Below, one piece after another: positions 47,701-60,265 of a stretch of 64,000 nt of DNA; the first letter of the stretch is position 1, and each line of letters starts with the position of its first letter. The stretch is from Urophycis tenuis (lineage: Eukaryota > Chordata > Actinopteri > Gadiformes > Phycidae), in the NCBI GenBank assembly GCA_036785325.1, contig JAXIVH010000015.1:43501-107500 (forward strand), given 5' to 3'. Made by a program: the position numbers and the translations under genes. The notes under the pieces were generated by a model. That model saw only the letters and a list, made by a program, of their open reading frames with translations, was not told where the DNA came from and searched no databases.

Positions 47701-48700
47701 AAAAAAAAAAAAATCATAACAGACCCCCCCCCCATCACTGAGGCAGGATTGGAAATTTCTAGCCACCTCGGGTGTGGGCTTTATACAAAAAATAATAAAA
47801 TTAAAAAAAATAAAAAATAAAAAAATAAAAAATCATAACAGACCCCCCCCCCCCATCACTGAGCCAGGATTGGAAATTTCTAGCCAGCCCGGGTGTGGGC
47901 TTTATAAAAAATAAAAAAATAAAAATCATAACAGACCCCACCCCCATCACTGAGCCAGGATTGGAAATTTTTAGCCACCCCGGGTGTGGGCTTTATAAAA
48001 AAAAAAAAAAAAAAAAATCATAACAGACCCCCCCCCCCCCCCCCCCCACCACAGAGCCAGGATTGGAAATTTCTAGCCACCCCGGGTGTGGGCTTTATAA
48101 AAAAAAGATGAAAAAAAAAAAAATCATAACAGACCCCCCCCATTACTGAGCCAGGACTGGAAATGTCTAGCCACCCCGAGTGTGGGCTTGATAAAAAAAA
48201 AAAAAAAAAAAAAATCATAACAGACCCCCCCCCCATCACTGAGGCAGGATTGGAAATTTCTAGCCACCTCGGATGTGGGCTTTATACAAAAAATAATAAA
48301 ATTAAAAAAAATAAAAAATAAAAAAATAAAAAATCATAACAGACCCCCCCCCCCATCACTGAGCCAGGATTGGAAATTTCTAGCCAGCCCGGGTGTGGGC
48401 TTTATAAAAAAAAAAAAAAAAAAATCATAACAGACCCCACCCCCATCACTGAGCCAGGATTGTAAATTTCTAGCCACCCGGGTGTGGGCTTTATAAAAAA
48501 AAAAAAAAAAAATCATAACAGACCCCCCCCCCCAATCACTGAGCCAGGATTGGAAATTTCTAGCCACCCCGGGTGTGGGCTTTATAAAAAAAATAAAATA
48601 ATAAAAAATCATAACAGACCCCACCCCCATCACAGAGTCAGGATTGGAAATTTCTAGCCACCCCGGGGGTGGGCTTTATAAAAAAAAATAAAATAAAAAA
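44761..48700 (+). repeat. Array of an AAGATGAAAA / CACCTCGGG / CAGCCCGGG higher-order repeat
   Basis: A recurring set: linker with GATGAAAA (45067, 46480, 47606, 48107), GGACTGGAAATGTCTAG, CCCCGAGTGTGGGCTTGATAA, CACCTCGGG with ATACAAAAAATAATAAAATT linker, CAGCCCGGG and GGAAATTTTTAG. The last two sets are exactly 501 bp apart (ACCACAGAGCC at 47547 and 48048, first seen at 46431). Sets near 45.3, 45.7 and 46.6 kb share GGGCTTCATACAAA, which becomes GGGCTTTATACAAA in the others. No gene. Confidence 0.87.
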
Positions 48701-51700
48701 AAATCACAACAGACCCCCCCCCCCCCCCCCATCACAGAGACAGGATTGGAAATTTCTAGCCACCCCGGGGGTGGGCTTTATAAAAAAAAAAAAAAAAAAA
48801 TCATAACAGACCCCACCCCCATCACTGAGCCAGGATTGGAAATTTTTAGCCACCCCGGGTGTGGGCTTTATAAAAAAAAAAAAAAAAAAATCATAACAGA
48901 CCCCCCCCCCCCCCCCCCCCCCATCACAGAGCCAGGATTGGAAATTTCTAGCCACCCCGGGGGTGGGCTTTATAAAAAAAAAAAATTAAAAAAAAAATTA
49001 AATAAAAAAATAAAAATTCATAACAGACCCCCACCCATTACTGAGCCAGGATTGGAAATTTCTAGCCAACCCGGGTGTGGGCTTTATAAAAAAAAAAAAA
49101 AAAAAAAATCATAACAAATCCCCCACCATCACTGAATAAGGATTGGAAATTTCTAGCCACCCCGGGTGTGGGCTTTATAAAAAAAAATAAAAAATAAAAA
49201 ATCATAACACACCCCACCCCCATCACTGAGCCAGGATTGGAAATTTCTAGCCACCCCGAGTGTGGGCTTTATAAAAAAAAATAAAAATAAAAAATCATAA
49301 CAGGCCCAACCCCCATCACTGAGCCAGGATAGGAAATTTCTAGCCACCCCGGGTGTGGGCTTTATAAAAAAAAAAAAAAAAAATTAAAAATCATAACAGA
49401 CCCCGCCCCCATCACTGAGCGAGGATTGGAAATTTCTAGCCACCCGGGTGTGGGCTTTATATAAAAAAAAAAAAAAAAAATCATAACAGACCCCCCCCCC
49501 CCCCCCATCACTGAGCCAGGATTGGAAATTTCTAGCCAACCCGGGTGTGGGCTTTATAAAATAAAAATAAAAATAAAAAATCATTACAGACCCCACCCCC
49601 ATCACTGAGTCAGGATTGGAAATTTCTAGCCACCCCGGGTGTGGGCTTTATAAAAAAAAAATAAAAAAATTAAAAATCATAACAGACCCCACCCCCATCA
49701 CAGAGCCAGGATTGGAAATTTCTAGCCACCCCGGGGGTGGGCTTTATAAAAAAAAAAAAAAAAAAAAAAATCACAACAGACCCCCCCCCCCCCATCACTG
49801 AGCCAGGATTGGAACTTTCTATCCACCCCGGGTGTTGGCTTTATAAAAAAAAAAAAAAAAAAAAATCATAACAGACCCCCCCCCCACCCCCATCACTGAG
49901 CCAGGATTGGAAATTTCTAGCCACCCCGGGTGTGGGCTTTATAAAAAAATAATAAAAAAAACAAATTCATAACAGACCCCCCCCATTACTGAGCCAGGAT
50001 TGGAAATGACTAGCCACCCCGGGTGTGGGCTTGATAAAAAAAAAAAAATAAAAAAAAATCATAACAGACCCCCCCCCCCCCCCCCCCCATCACAGAGCCA
50101 GGATTGGAAATTTCTAGCCACCCCGGGGGTGGGCTTTATAAAAAAAAATAATAAAATTATAAAAAAAAAAAAAAAAAAAATCATAACAGACCCCCCCCAT
50201 CACTGAGCCAGGATTGGAAATTTCTAGCCACCCCGGGTGTGGGCTTTATAAAAAATAAAAAAAAAAATCATAAGAGACCCCAACCCCATCACTGAGCCAG
50301 GATTGGAAATTTCTAGCCACCCCGGGTGTGGGCTTTATAAAAAAAAAAAAAAAAAAAATCATAACAGACCCCACCCCCATCACTGAGCCAGGATTGGAAA
50401 TTTCTAGCCACCCCGGGGGTGGGCTTGATAAAAAAAAAATAAAATAAAATAAATAAATAAATAAAAAAAAGAAAAATTCATAACAGACCCCCACCCATCA
50501 TTGAGCCATGATTGGAAATTTCTAGCCACCTCTGGTGTGGGCTTTATAAAAATAAAAAAAATAAAAAATCATAACAGACCCCCCCCCCCATCACTGAGCC
50601 AGGATTGGAAATTTCTAGCCACCCCGGGGGTGGGCTTTATAAAAAAAATAAAAATAAAAATCATAACAGACCCCCCCCCCCCCCCATCACTGAGCAAGGA
50701 TTGGAAATTTCTAGCCACCCCGGGTGTGGGCTTTATAAAAATAAAAAAAATAAAAAATCATAACAGACCCCCCCCCCCCCCCATCACTGAGCCAGGATTG
50801 GAAATTTCTAGCCACCCGGCTGTGGGCTTTATAAAAAAAAAATAAAAATAAAAAATCATAACAGACCCCGACCCCATCACTGAGCCAGGATCGGAAATTT
50901 CTAGACACCCCGGGGGTGGGCTTTATGAAAAAAAATAAAATAAAATAAAATCACAACAGACCCCCCCCATCACTGAGCCAGGATTGGAAATTTCTAGCCA
51001 CCCGGGTGTGGGCTTTATAAAAAAAATAAAAAAAAATCATAACAGACCCCCCCCCACCCCCCTTCACTGAGCCAGGATTGGAAATTTCTAGCCACCCCGG
51101 GTGTGGGCTTTATAAAAAAAAAAAAATAATAAAAAATCATAACAGACCCCACCCCCATCACTGAGCCAGGATCGGAAATTTCTAGCCACCCCGGGTCTGG
51201 GCTTTCTAAAAAAAAAAAAAAAAAATTAAAAATCATAACAGACCCCACCCCCATCACAGAGCCAGGATTGGAAATTTCTAGCCACCCCGGGGTTGGGCTT
51301 TATAAAAAAAATAAAATAAAAATAAAGTCACAACCGACCCCCCCCCCCCATCACTGAGCCAGGATTGGAACTTTCTAGCCACCCCGTGTGTGGGCTTTAT
51401 AAAAAAAAAAAAAAAAAAAAATTCATAACAGACCCCCCCCATTACTGAGCCAGGATTGGAAATGACTAGCCACCCCGGTTGTGGGCTTGATAAAAAAAAG
51501 ATAATAATAAAAAATCATAACAGACCCTCCCCCCCCCCATCACAGAGCCAGGATTGGAAATTTCTAGCCACCCGGGTGTGGGCTTTATAAAAAAAAAAAA
51601 AAAAAAAATCATAACAGACCCCCCCCGCCCCCTTCACTGAGGCAGGATTGGAAATTTCTAGCCACCCCGGGTGTGGGCTTTATAAAAAATAAAAAAAAAT

Positions 51701-52375
51701 AAAAATCATAACAGACCCCACCCCCATCACTGAGCCAGGATTGGAAATTTCTAGCCACCTGGGTGTGGGCTTTATAAAAAAAAAAAAAAAAATCATAACA
51801 GACCCCCCCCATCACTGAGCCAGGATTGGAAATTTCTAGTCACCCCGGGTGTGGGCTTTATAAAAAAAAAAAGAAAAAAAAAATTCATAACAGACCCCCC
51901 CCATTACTGAGCCAGGACTGGAAATGTCTAGCCACCCCGAGTGTGGGCTTGAAAAAAAAAAAAAAAAATTAAAAAATCATAACAGACCCCCCCCCCCCCC
52001 ATCACAGAGCCAGGATTGGAAATTTCTAGCCACCCCGGGGGTGGGCTTTATAAAAAAAAATAATAAAATAAAAAATCACAACAGACCCCCCCCCCCCCAT
52101 CACTGAGGCAGGATTAGAAATTTCTAGCCACCTCGGGTGTGGGCTTTATACAAAAAATAATAAAATTAAAAAAAATAAATAAATAAAAAATAAAAAATCA
52201 TAACAGACCCCCCCCCAAATCACTGAGCCATGATTGGAAATTTCTAGCCAGCCCGGGTGTGGGCTTTATAAAAAAAAAAAAAAAAAAATCATAACAGACC
52301 CCACCCCCTTCACTGAGCCAGGATTGTAAATTTCTAGCCACCCAGGTGTGGGCTTTATAAAAAAAAAAAAATAAA
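48701..52375 (+). repeat. Mixed block holding copies of the 43-kb and 52-kb segments
   Basis: 49200-49680 (AACACACCCC spacer, CCCCGAGTG, CATAACAGGCCCAAC, GGATAGG, GAGCGAGG, AACCCGGG, TCATTACAG) is repeated at 52380-52860 with an offset of 3180. 50.58-51.80 kb is the partner of 42.6-43.9 kb. An unusually long linker of AAATAAATAAATAAAAAAAAGAAAA lies at about 50445-50475. No gene. Confidence 0.82.
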
Positions 52376-52860
52376 AAAAAATCATAACACACCCCACCCC
52401 CATCACTGAGCCAGGATTGGAAATTTCTAGCCACCCCGAGTGTGGGCTTTATAAAAAAAAATAAAAATAAAAAATCATAACAGGCCCAACCTCCATCACT
52501 GAGCCAGGATAGGAAATTTCTAGCCACCCCGGGTGTGGGCTTTATAAAAAAAAAAAAAATAAAATAAAAATCATAACAGACCCCGCCCCCATCACTGAGC
52601 GAGGATTGGAAATTTCTAGCCACCCGGGTGTGGGCTTTATATAAAAAAAAAAAAAAAAATCATAACAGACCCCCCCCCCCCATCACTGAGCCAGGATTGG
52701 AAATTTCTAGCCAACCCGGGTGTGGGCTTTATAAAATAAAAATAAAAATAAAAAATCATTACAGACCCCACCCCCATCACTGAGTCAGGATTGGAAATTT
52801 CTAGCCACCCCGGGTGTGGGCTTTATAAAAAAAAAATAAAAAAATTAAAAATCATAACAG
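52376..52860 (+). repeat. Copy of 49.2-49.68 kb segment (offset 3180)
   Basis: CAGGCCCAAC is at 52481 against 49301, with GGATAGG, GAGCGAGG, AACCCGGG and TCATTACAG following in the same order. The spacer has changed from CCCCCATC to CTCCATC at about 52491. Confidence 0.88.
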
Positions 52861-53136
52861 AGCCCACCCCCATCACAGAGGCAGGATTGGACATTTCTAG
52901 CCACCCCGGGGGTGGGCTTTATAAAAAAAAAATAAAAATAAAAAATCATTACAGACCCCACCCCCATCACTGAGTCAGGATTGGAAATTTCTAGCCACCC
53001 CGGGTGTGGGCTTTATAAAAAAAAAATAAAAAAATTAAAAATCATAACAGAGCCCACCCCCATCACAGAGGCAGGATTGGAAATTTCTAGCCACCCCGGG
53101 GGTGGGCTTTATAAAAAAAAAAAAAAAAAAAAAAAA
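52757..53136 (+). repeat. 190-bp dimer repeated twice
   Basis: TCATTACAGACCCC, the TGAGTCA unit and a GAGGCAGG unit with ACAGAGCCCACC spacer make a 190-bp pair (TCATTACAG at 52755 and 52945). The pair is repeated once. The copies differ by GGACATTTC against GGAAATTTC. Two monomers equal roughly one nucleosome repeat in many eukaryotes. Confidence 0.88.
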
Positions 53137-54285
53137 TCACAACAGACCCCCCCCCCCCCAATCACTGAGCCAGGATTGGAACTTTCTATCCACCCCGGGT
53201 GTTGGCTTTATAAAAACAAAATAATAATAAAAAATCATAACAGACCCCCCCCCCCCCCCCCCATCACAGAGCCAGGATTGGAAATTTCTAGCCACCCCGG
53301 GGGTGGGCTTTATAAAAAAATAAAAATAAAATAAAAATCACAACAGACCCCCCCCCCCCCATCACTGAGGCAGGTTTGGAAATTTCTAGCCACCCCGGGT
53401 GTGGGCTTTATAAAAAAAATAATAAAATTATAAAAAAAAAAAAAAAAAAAAATCATAACAGACCCCCCCCCCCCCCATCACTGAGGCAGGATTGGAAATT
53501 TCTAGCCACCCCGGGTGTGGGCTTTATAAAAAAAATAATAAAATTATTAAAAAAAAAAAAAAAAAAAATCACAACAGACCCCCCCCCCCCCCCATCACTG
53601 AGCCAGGATTGGAACTTTCTAGCCACCCCGGGTGTGGGCTTTATAAAAAAAAAAAAAAAAAAAAATCATAACAGACCCCCCCCCACCCCCATCACTGAGC
53701 CAGGATTGGAAATTTCTAGCCACCCCGGGGGTGGGCTTTATAAAAAAATAATAAAAAAAACAAATTCTTAACAGACCCCCCCCCATTACTGAGCCAGGAT
53801 TGGAAATGTCTAGCCACCCCGGGTGTGGGCTTGATAAAAAAAATAAAATAATAAAAAATCATAACAGACCCCCCCCCCCATCACAGAGCCAGGATTGGAA
53901 ATTTCTAGCCACCCCGGGGTTGGGCTTTATAAAAAAATAAAAATAAAATAAAATCACAACAGACCCCCCCCCCCCCCCCCCCCCATCACTGAGGCAGGAT
54001 TGGAAATTTCTAGCCACCCCGGGTTTGGGCTTTATAAAAAAAAATAATTAAAAAAATCATAACAGACCCCACCCCCATCACTGAGCCAGGATTGGAAATT
54101 TCTAGCCACCCGGGTGTGGGCTTTATAAAAAAAAAAAAAAAAAATCATAACAGACCCCCCCCCCCATCACTGAGCCAGGATTTGACATTTCTAGCCACCC
54201 TGGGTGTGGGCTTTATAAAAAAAAAATAAAAATAAAAAATCATAACAGACCCAACCCCCATCACTGAGCCAGGATCGGAAATTTC
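53137..54285 (+). repeat. Mixed monomers, G-type cassette
   Basis: About eleven monomers, including two successive GAGGCAGG units with AATAATAAAATTAT linkers (about 53420, 53535) that appear to be a one-monomer duplication, an AACAAATTC linker with TCTTAACAG, a G-type unit (53785) and a 21-C run near 53966. No gene. Confidence 0.8.
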
Positions 54286-55100
54286 TAGCCACCCCGGGTG
54301 TGGGCTTTATAAAACAAAAAAAAACAAAAAATCATAACAGACCCCACCCCCATCACTGAGCCAGGATTGGAAATTTCTAGCCACCCGGGTGTGGGCTTTA
54401 TAAAAAAAAAAAAAAAAAATCATAACAGACCCCCCCCCCCCCATCACTGAGCCAGGATTGGAAATTTCTAGCCACCTCGGGTTTGGGCTTCATAAAAAAA
54501 ATAAAAAAATAAAAAATCATAACAGACCCAACCCCCATCACAGAGCCAGGATTGGAAATTTCTAGCCACCCCGGGGGTGGGCTTTATAAAAAAAAAAAAA
54601 TAAAAAAAAAATCATAACAGACCCAACCCCCATCACAGAGCCAGGATTGGAAATTTCTAGCCACCCCGGGGGTGGGCTTTATAAAAAAAATAAAATAAAA
54701 TAAAAATCACAACAAACCCCCCCCCATCACTGAGCCAGGATTGGAACTTTCTAGCCACCCCGGGTGTGGGCTTTATAAAAAAAAAAAATAAAAAAAAATC
54801 ACAACAGACCCCCCCCCCCCATCACTGAGCCAGGATTGGAAATTTCTAGCCACCCCGGGGGTGGGCTTTATAAAAAAATAATTAAAAAAACAAATTCATA
54901 ACAGACCCCCCCCCATTACTGAGCCAGGATTGGAAATGTCTAGCCACCCCGGGTGTGGGCTTGATAAAAAAAATAAAATAATAAAAAATCATAACAGACC
55001 CCCCCCCCCCCCATCACAGAGCCAGGATTGGAAATTTCTAGCCACCCCGGGGGTGGGCTTTATAAAAAAAATAAATAAAATAAAATCACAACAGACCCCC
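54286..55100 (+). repeat. Distant copy of the 8.64-9.48 kb segment (offset ~45.7 kb)
   Basis: AAAACAAAAAAAAAC linker (54311 with 8661), CTCGGG with GGGCTTCAT (about 54477 with 8737), two CCCAACCCCC spacers with CACAGAG, AAATAAAATAAAATAAAAATC linker, GGAACTTTC unit and AATAATTAAAAAAAC linker (54863 with 9121) occur in the same order. The offset moves from 45650 to 45742 through one extra monomer and to 45625 through one missing one. Confidence 0.85.
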
Positions 55101-58100
55101 CCCCCCCGCCCCCATCACTGAGGCAGGATTGGAAATTTCTAGCCACCCCGGGTGTGGGCTTTATAAAAAAAATAATACAATTATTTTTAAAAAAAATTAA
55201 AGAAATCATAACAGACCCCCCCCCCCCATCACTGAGCCAGGATTGGAAATTTCTAGCCCCCCGGTTGTGGGCTTTATGAAAAAAAAAAAAAAAAAACATA
55301 ACAAACCCCCCCCATCACTGAGCCAGGATTGGAAATTTCTAGCCACCCTAGGTGTGGGCTTTATACAAAAAATAATAAAATAAAAAAAAATAAAAAATAA
55401 AAAAATAAAAATTCATAAAAGAACCCCCACCCATCACTGAGCCAGGATTGGAAATTTCTAGCCACCTCTGGTGTGGGCTTTATAAAAAAAAAAAAAAAAA
55501 AATCATAACAGACCCACCCCCCCATCACTGAGCCAGGATTGGAAATTTCTAGCCAGCCCGGGTGTGGGCTTTATAAAAAAAAAAAAAAAAAAAATCATCA
55601 CAGACCCCGTCCCCATCAGTGAGCCAGGATTGGAAATTTCTAGCCACCCGGGTGTGGGCTTTATAAAAAAAATTAAAAAAAAATCATAACAGACCCCCCC
55701 CCCCATCACTGAGCCAGGATTGGAAATTTCTAGCCACCCCGGGTGTGGGCTTTATAAAAAAAAAATAAAAATAAAAAATCATAACATACCCCACCCCCAT
55801 CACTGAGCCAGGATTGGAAATTTCTAGCCACCCCAGGTGTGGGCTTTATAAAAAAAAAATAAAAAAATAAAAAATCATAACAGACCCCACCACCATCACA
55901 GAGCCAGGATTGGAAATTTCTAGACACCCCGGGGGTGGGCTTTATAAAAAAAAAAAAAAAAAAAAAAATCACAACAGAGCCCCCCCCCCCCATCACTGAG
56001 GCAGGATTGGAAATTTCTAGCCACCCCGGGTGTGGGCTTTATAAAAAAAATAATGAAATTATTATTTTTTTAAATTAAAAAAATCATAACAGACCCCCCC
56101 CATCACTGAGCCAGGATTGGAAATTTCTAGCCACCCCGGGTGTGGGCTTTATAAAAAAAATAAAAAAATAAAAAATCATAACAGACCCCACCCCCATCAC
56201 AGAGTCAGGATTGGAAATTTCTTGCCACCCCGGGGGTGGGCTTTATAAAAAAATAAAAAAAAAATAAAAATCACAACAGACCCCCCCCCCCCCCCCCATC
56301 ACAGAGCCAGGATTGGAAATTTCTAGCCACCCGGGTGTGGGCTTTATAAAAAAAATAAAAAAATAAAAAATCATAACAGACCCCACCCCCATCACAGAGT
56401 CAGGAATTGAAAATTCTAGCCACCCCGGGGGTGGGCTTTATAAAAAAAAATAAATAAATAAAAAATAAAAACAGACCCCCCCCCCCCATCACTGAGCCAG
56501 GAATGCAAATTTTTAGCCACCCCGGGTGTGGGCTTAAAACAAATAAAAAAATAATAAATAAATAAAAATTCAAAAAAGACCCCCCCCCCCCCCCATTACT
56601 GAGCAAGTATTGGAAATTTCTAGCCACCCCGGGTGTGGGCTTACTAATAAAAAAAAAAATAAAAAAAATAATCATAACAGACCCCCCCCCCTCCCCCATC
56701 ACAGAGCCAGGATTGGAAATTTCTAGCCACCCCGGGGGTGGGCTTTATAAAAATAAAAAATAATAAAAAAATAATAAAATAAAAAAATAAAAATTCATAA
56801 CAGACCCCCAACCATTACTGAGCCAGGATTGGAAATTTCTAGCCACCCCGGGGATGGGCTTTATAAAAAATAAAAAATAAAAATAAAAATCACAACAGAC
56901 CCCCCCCCCCCCATCACTGAGCCAGGATTGGAACTTTCTAGACACCCCGGGTGTGGGCTTTATAAAAAAAAAATTTAAAAAAAATCATAACAGACCCCCT
57001 CCACCCCCATCACTGAGCCAGGATTGGAAATGTCTAGCCACCCCGGGGGTGGGCTTTATAAGAAAATAATAAAAAAAACATTCATAACAGACCCCACCCC
57101 CATCACTGAGCCAGGATTGGAAATTTCTAGCCACCCCGGGTTTGGGCTTTATAAAAAAAAAATAAAAAAATTAAAAATCATAACAGACCCCACCCCCATC
57201 ACAGAGCCAGGATTGGAAATTTCTAGCCACCCCGGGGCTGGGCTTTATAAAAAAAAATAAAATAAAAAAAAATCACAACAGACCCCCCCCCCATCACTGA
57301 GCCAGGATTGGAACTTTCTAGCCACCCCGGGTGTGGGCTTTATAAAAAAAAAAAAAAAAAATCATAACAGACCCCCCCCCACCGCCATCACTGAGCCAGG
57401 ATTGGAAATTTCTAGCCACCCTGGGTGTGGGCTTTATAAAAAAATAATAAAAAAAACAAATTCATAACAGACCCCCCCCATTACTGAGCCAGGATTGGAA
57501 ATGACTAGCCACCCCGGGTGTGGGCTTGATAAAAAAAATAAATAAATAAAAAATCATAACAGACCCCCCCGCCATCAGAGAGCCAGGTTTCGAAATTTAT
57601 AGCCACCCCGGGGGTGGGCTTTATAAAAAAATAAAAAAAAATAAAAAATCACAACAGACCCCCCCCCCCGCCCCCATCACTGAGGCAGGATTGGAAATTT
57701 CTAGCCACCCCGGGTGTGGGCTTTATAAAAAAAATAATACAATTATTTAAAAAAAAAAATAAAGAAATCATAACAGACCCCCCCCCCCCATCACTGAGCC
57801 AGGATTGGAAATTTCTAGCCACCCGGGTGTGGGCTTTATGAAAAAAAAACAAAACAAACATAACAGACCCCCCCCCATCACTGAGCCAGGATTGGAAATT
57901 TCTAGCCACCCTAGGTGTGGGCTTCATACAAAAAATAATAAAATTAAAAAAAATAAAAAATAAAAAAATAAAAATTCATAAAAGAACCCCACCCCCATCA
58001 CTGAGCCAGGATTGGAAATTTCTAGCCACCCCGGGTGTGGGCTTTATAAAAAAATAATAAAAAAAACAAATTCATAACAGACCCCCCCCCATTACTGAGC

Positions 58101-58270
58101 CAGGATTGGAAATGACTAGCCACCCCGGGTGTGGGCTTGATAAAAAAAAAATAATAATAAAAAATCATAACAGACCCCCCCGCCATCAGAGAGCCAGGTT
58201 TCGAAATTTCTAGCCACCCCGGGGGTGGGCTTTATAAAAAAATAAAAAAAATAAAAAATCACAACAGACC
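55101..58270 (+). repeat. 3.17-kb higher-order repeat, copy 1
   Basis: Carries the CCCCCCGGTTG unit (about 55258), the CTAGG / CTCTGG / CAGCCCGGG trimer (55.34-55.56 kb), block B (55.7-57.07 kb) with TAATGAAATTATTATT and seven T (56065-56071), then a 0.6-kb sub-repeat with GCCATCAGAGAGCC and GGTTTCGAAATTT (57571 and 58192). The first 2 kb repeat from 58271. It is related to 9.7-14.4 kb. No gene. Confidence 0.88.
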
Positions 58271-60265
58271 CCCCCCCCCCGCCCCCATCACTGAGGCAGG
58301 ATTGGAAATTTCTAGCCACCCCGGGTGTGGGCTTTATAAAAAAAATAATACAATTATTTTAAAAAAAAATTAAAGAAATCATAACAGACCCCCCCCCCCC
58401 ATCACTGAGCCAGGATTGGAAATTTCTAGCCCCCCGGTTGTGGGCTTTATGAAAAAAAAAAAAAAAAAACATAACAGACCCCCCCCATCACTGAGCCAGG
58501 ATTGGAAATTTCTAGCCACCCTAGGTGTGGGCTTTATACAAAAAATAATAAAATAAAAAAAAATAAAAAATAAAAAAATAAAAATTCATAAAAGAACCCC
58601 CACCCATCACTGAGCCAGGATTGGAAATTTCTAGCCACCTCTGGTGTGGGCTTTATAAAAAAAAAAAAAAAAAAATCATAACAGACCCCCCCCCCCATCA
58701 CTGAGCCAGGATTGGAAATTTCTAGCCAGCCCGGGTGTGGGCTTTATAAAAAAAAAAAAAAAAAAAATCATCACAGACCCCACCCCCATCACTGAGCCAG
58801 GATTGGAAATTTCTAGCCACCCGGGTGTGGGCTTTATAAAAAAAATTAAAAAAAAATCATAACAGACCCCCCCCCCATCACTGAGCCAGGATTGGAAATT
58901 TCTAGCCACCCCGGGTGTGGGCTTTATAAAAAAAAAAAAAAAAAAAAAAATCATAACATACCCCACCCCCATCACTGAGCCAGGATTGGAAATTTCTAGC
59001 CACCCCAGGTGTGGGCTTTATAAAAAAAAAATAAAATAAAAAAAAATCATAACAGACCCCACCCCCATCACAGAGCCAGGATTGGAAATTTCTAGACACC
59101 CCGGGGGTGGGCTTTATAAAAAAATAAAAAAAATAAAAAATCACAACAGACCCCCCCCCCCCATCACTGAGGCAGGATTGGAAATTTCTAGCCACCCCGG
59201 GTGTGGGCTTTATAAAAAAAATAATGAAATTATTATTTTTTTAAATTAAAAAAATCATAACAGACCCCCCCCATCACTGAGCCAGGATTGGAAATTTCTA
59301 GCCACCCCGGGTGTGGGCTTTATAAAAAAAATAAAAAAATAAAAAATCATAACAGACCCCACCCCCATCACAGAGTCAGGATTGGAAATTTCTTGCCACC
59401 CCGGGGGTGGGCTTTATAAAAAAATAAAAAATAAAAAAAAATCACAACAGACCCCCCCCCCCCCCCCCATCACAGAGCCAGGATTGGAAATTTCTAGCCA
59501 CCCCGGGTGTGGGCTTTATAAAAAAAATAAAAAAATATAAAAAATCATAACAGACCCCACCCCCATCACAGAGTCAGGAATTGAAAATTCTAGCCACCCC
59601 GGGGGTGGGCTTTATAAAAAAAAATAAATAAATAAAAAATAAAAACAGACCCCCCCCCCCCCATCACTGAGCCAGGATTGCAAATTTTTAGCCACCCCGG
59701 GTGTGGGCTTAAAACAAATAAAAAAATAATAAATAAATAAAAATTCAAAAAAGACCCCCCCCCCCCATTACTGAGCAAGTATTGGAAATTTCTAGCCACC
59801 CCGGGTGTGGGCTTACTAATAAAAAAAAAAATAAAAAAAAAAATCATAACAGACCCCCCCCCTCCCCCATCACAGAGCCAGGATTGGAAATTTCTAGCCA
59901 CCCCGGGGGTGGGCTTTATAAAAATAAAAAAAAATAAAAAAATAATAAAATAAAAAAATAAAAATTCATAACAGACCCCCAACCATTACTGAGCCAGGAT
60001 TGGAAATTTCTAGCCACCCCGGGGATGGGCTTTATAAAAAATAAAAAATAAAAATAAAAATCACAACAGACCCCCCCCCCCCCCCCCATCACAGAGCCAG
60101 GATTGGAACTTTCTAGCCACCCCGGGTGTGGGCTTTATAAAAAAAAAATTAAAAAAAAATCATAACAGACCCCCTCCACCCCCATCACTGAGCCAGGATT
60201 GGAAATGTCTAGCCACCCCGGGGGTGGGCTTTATAAGAAAATAATAAAAAAAACATTCATAACAG
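58271..60265 (+). repeat. 3.17-kb higher-order repeat, copy 2 (partial)
   Basis: Colinear with 55101-57090 at an offset of 3171-3175 (CCGGTTG at 58434 with 55261; TAATG at 59222 with 56051). It then leaves copy 1 inside the TTATAAGAAAATAATAAAA monomer and continues as in 14.40-14.56 kb, with CATTACTGAG, CAGCCCGGG and GGATTGAAAATTT. That switch is direct evidence of mosaic exchange. Confidence 0.88.

Noticed and set aside
57590..57600. TTCG in GGTTTCGAAATTT as a true CENP-B box start (also near 58199)
   Set aside because: The bases at the required downstream positions do not give AnnCGGG at the right spacing. The TTCG comes from a local change before AAATTT.
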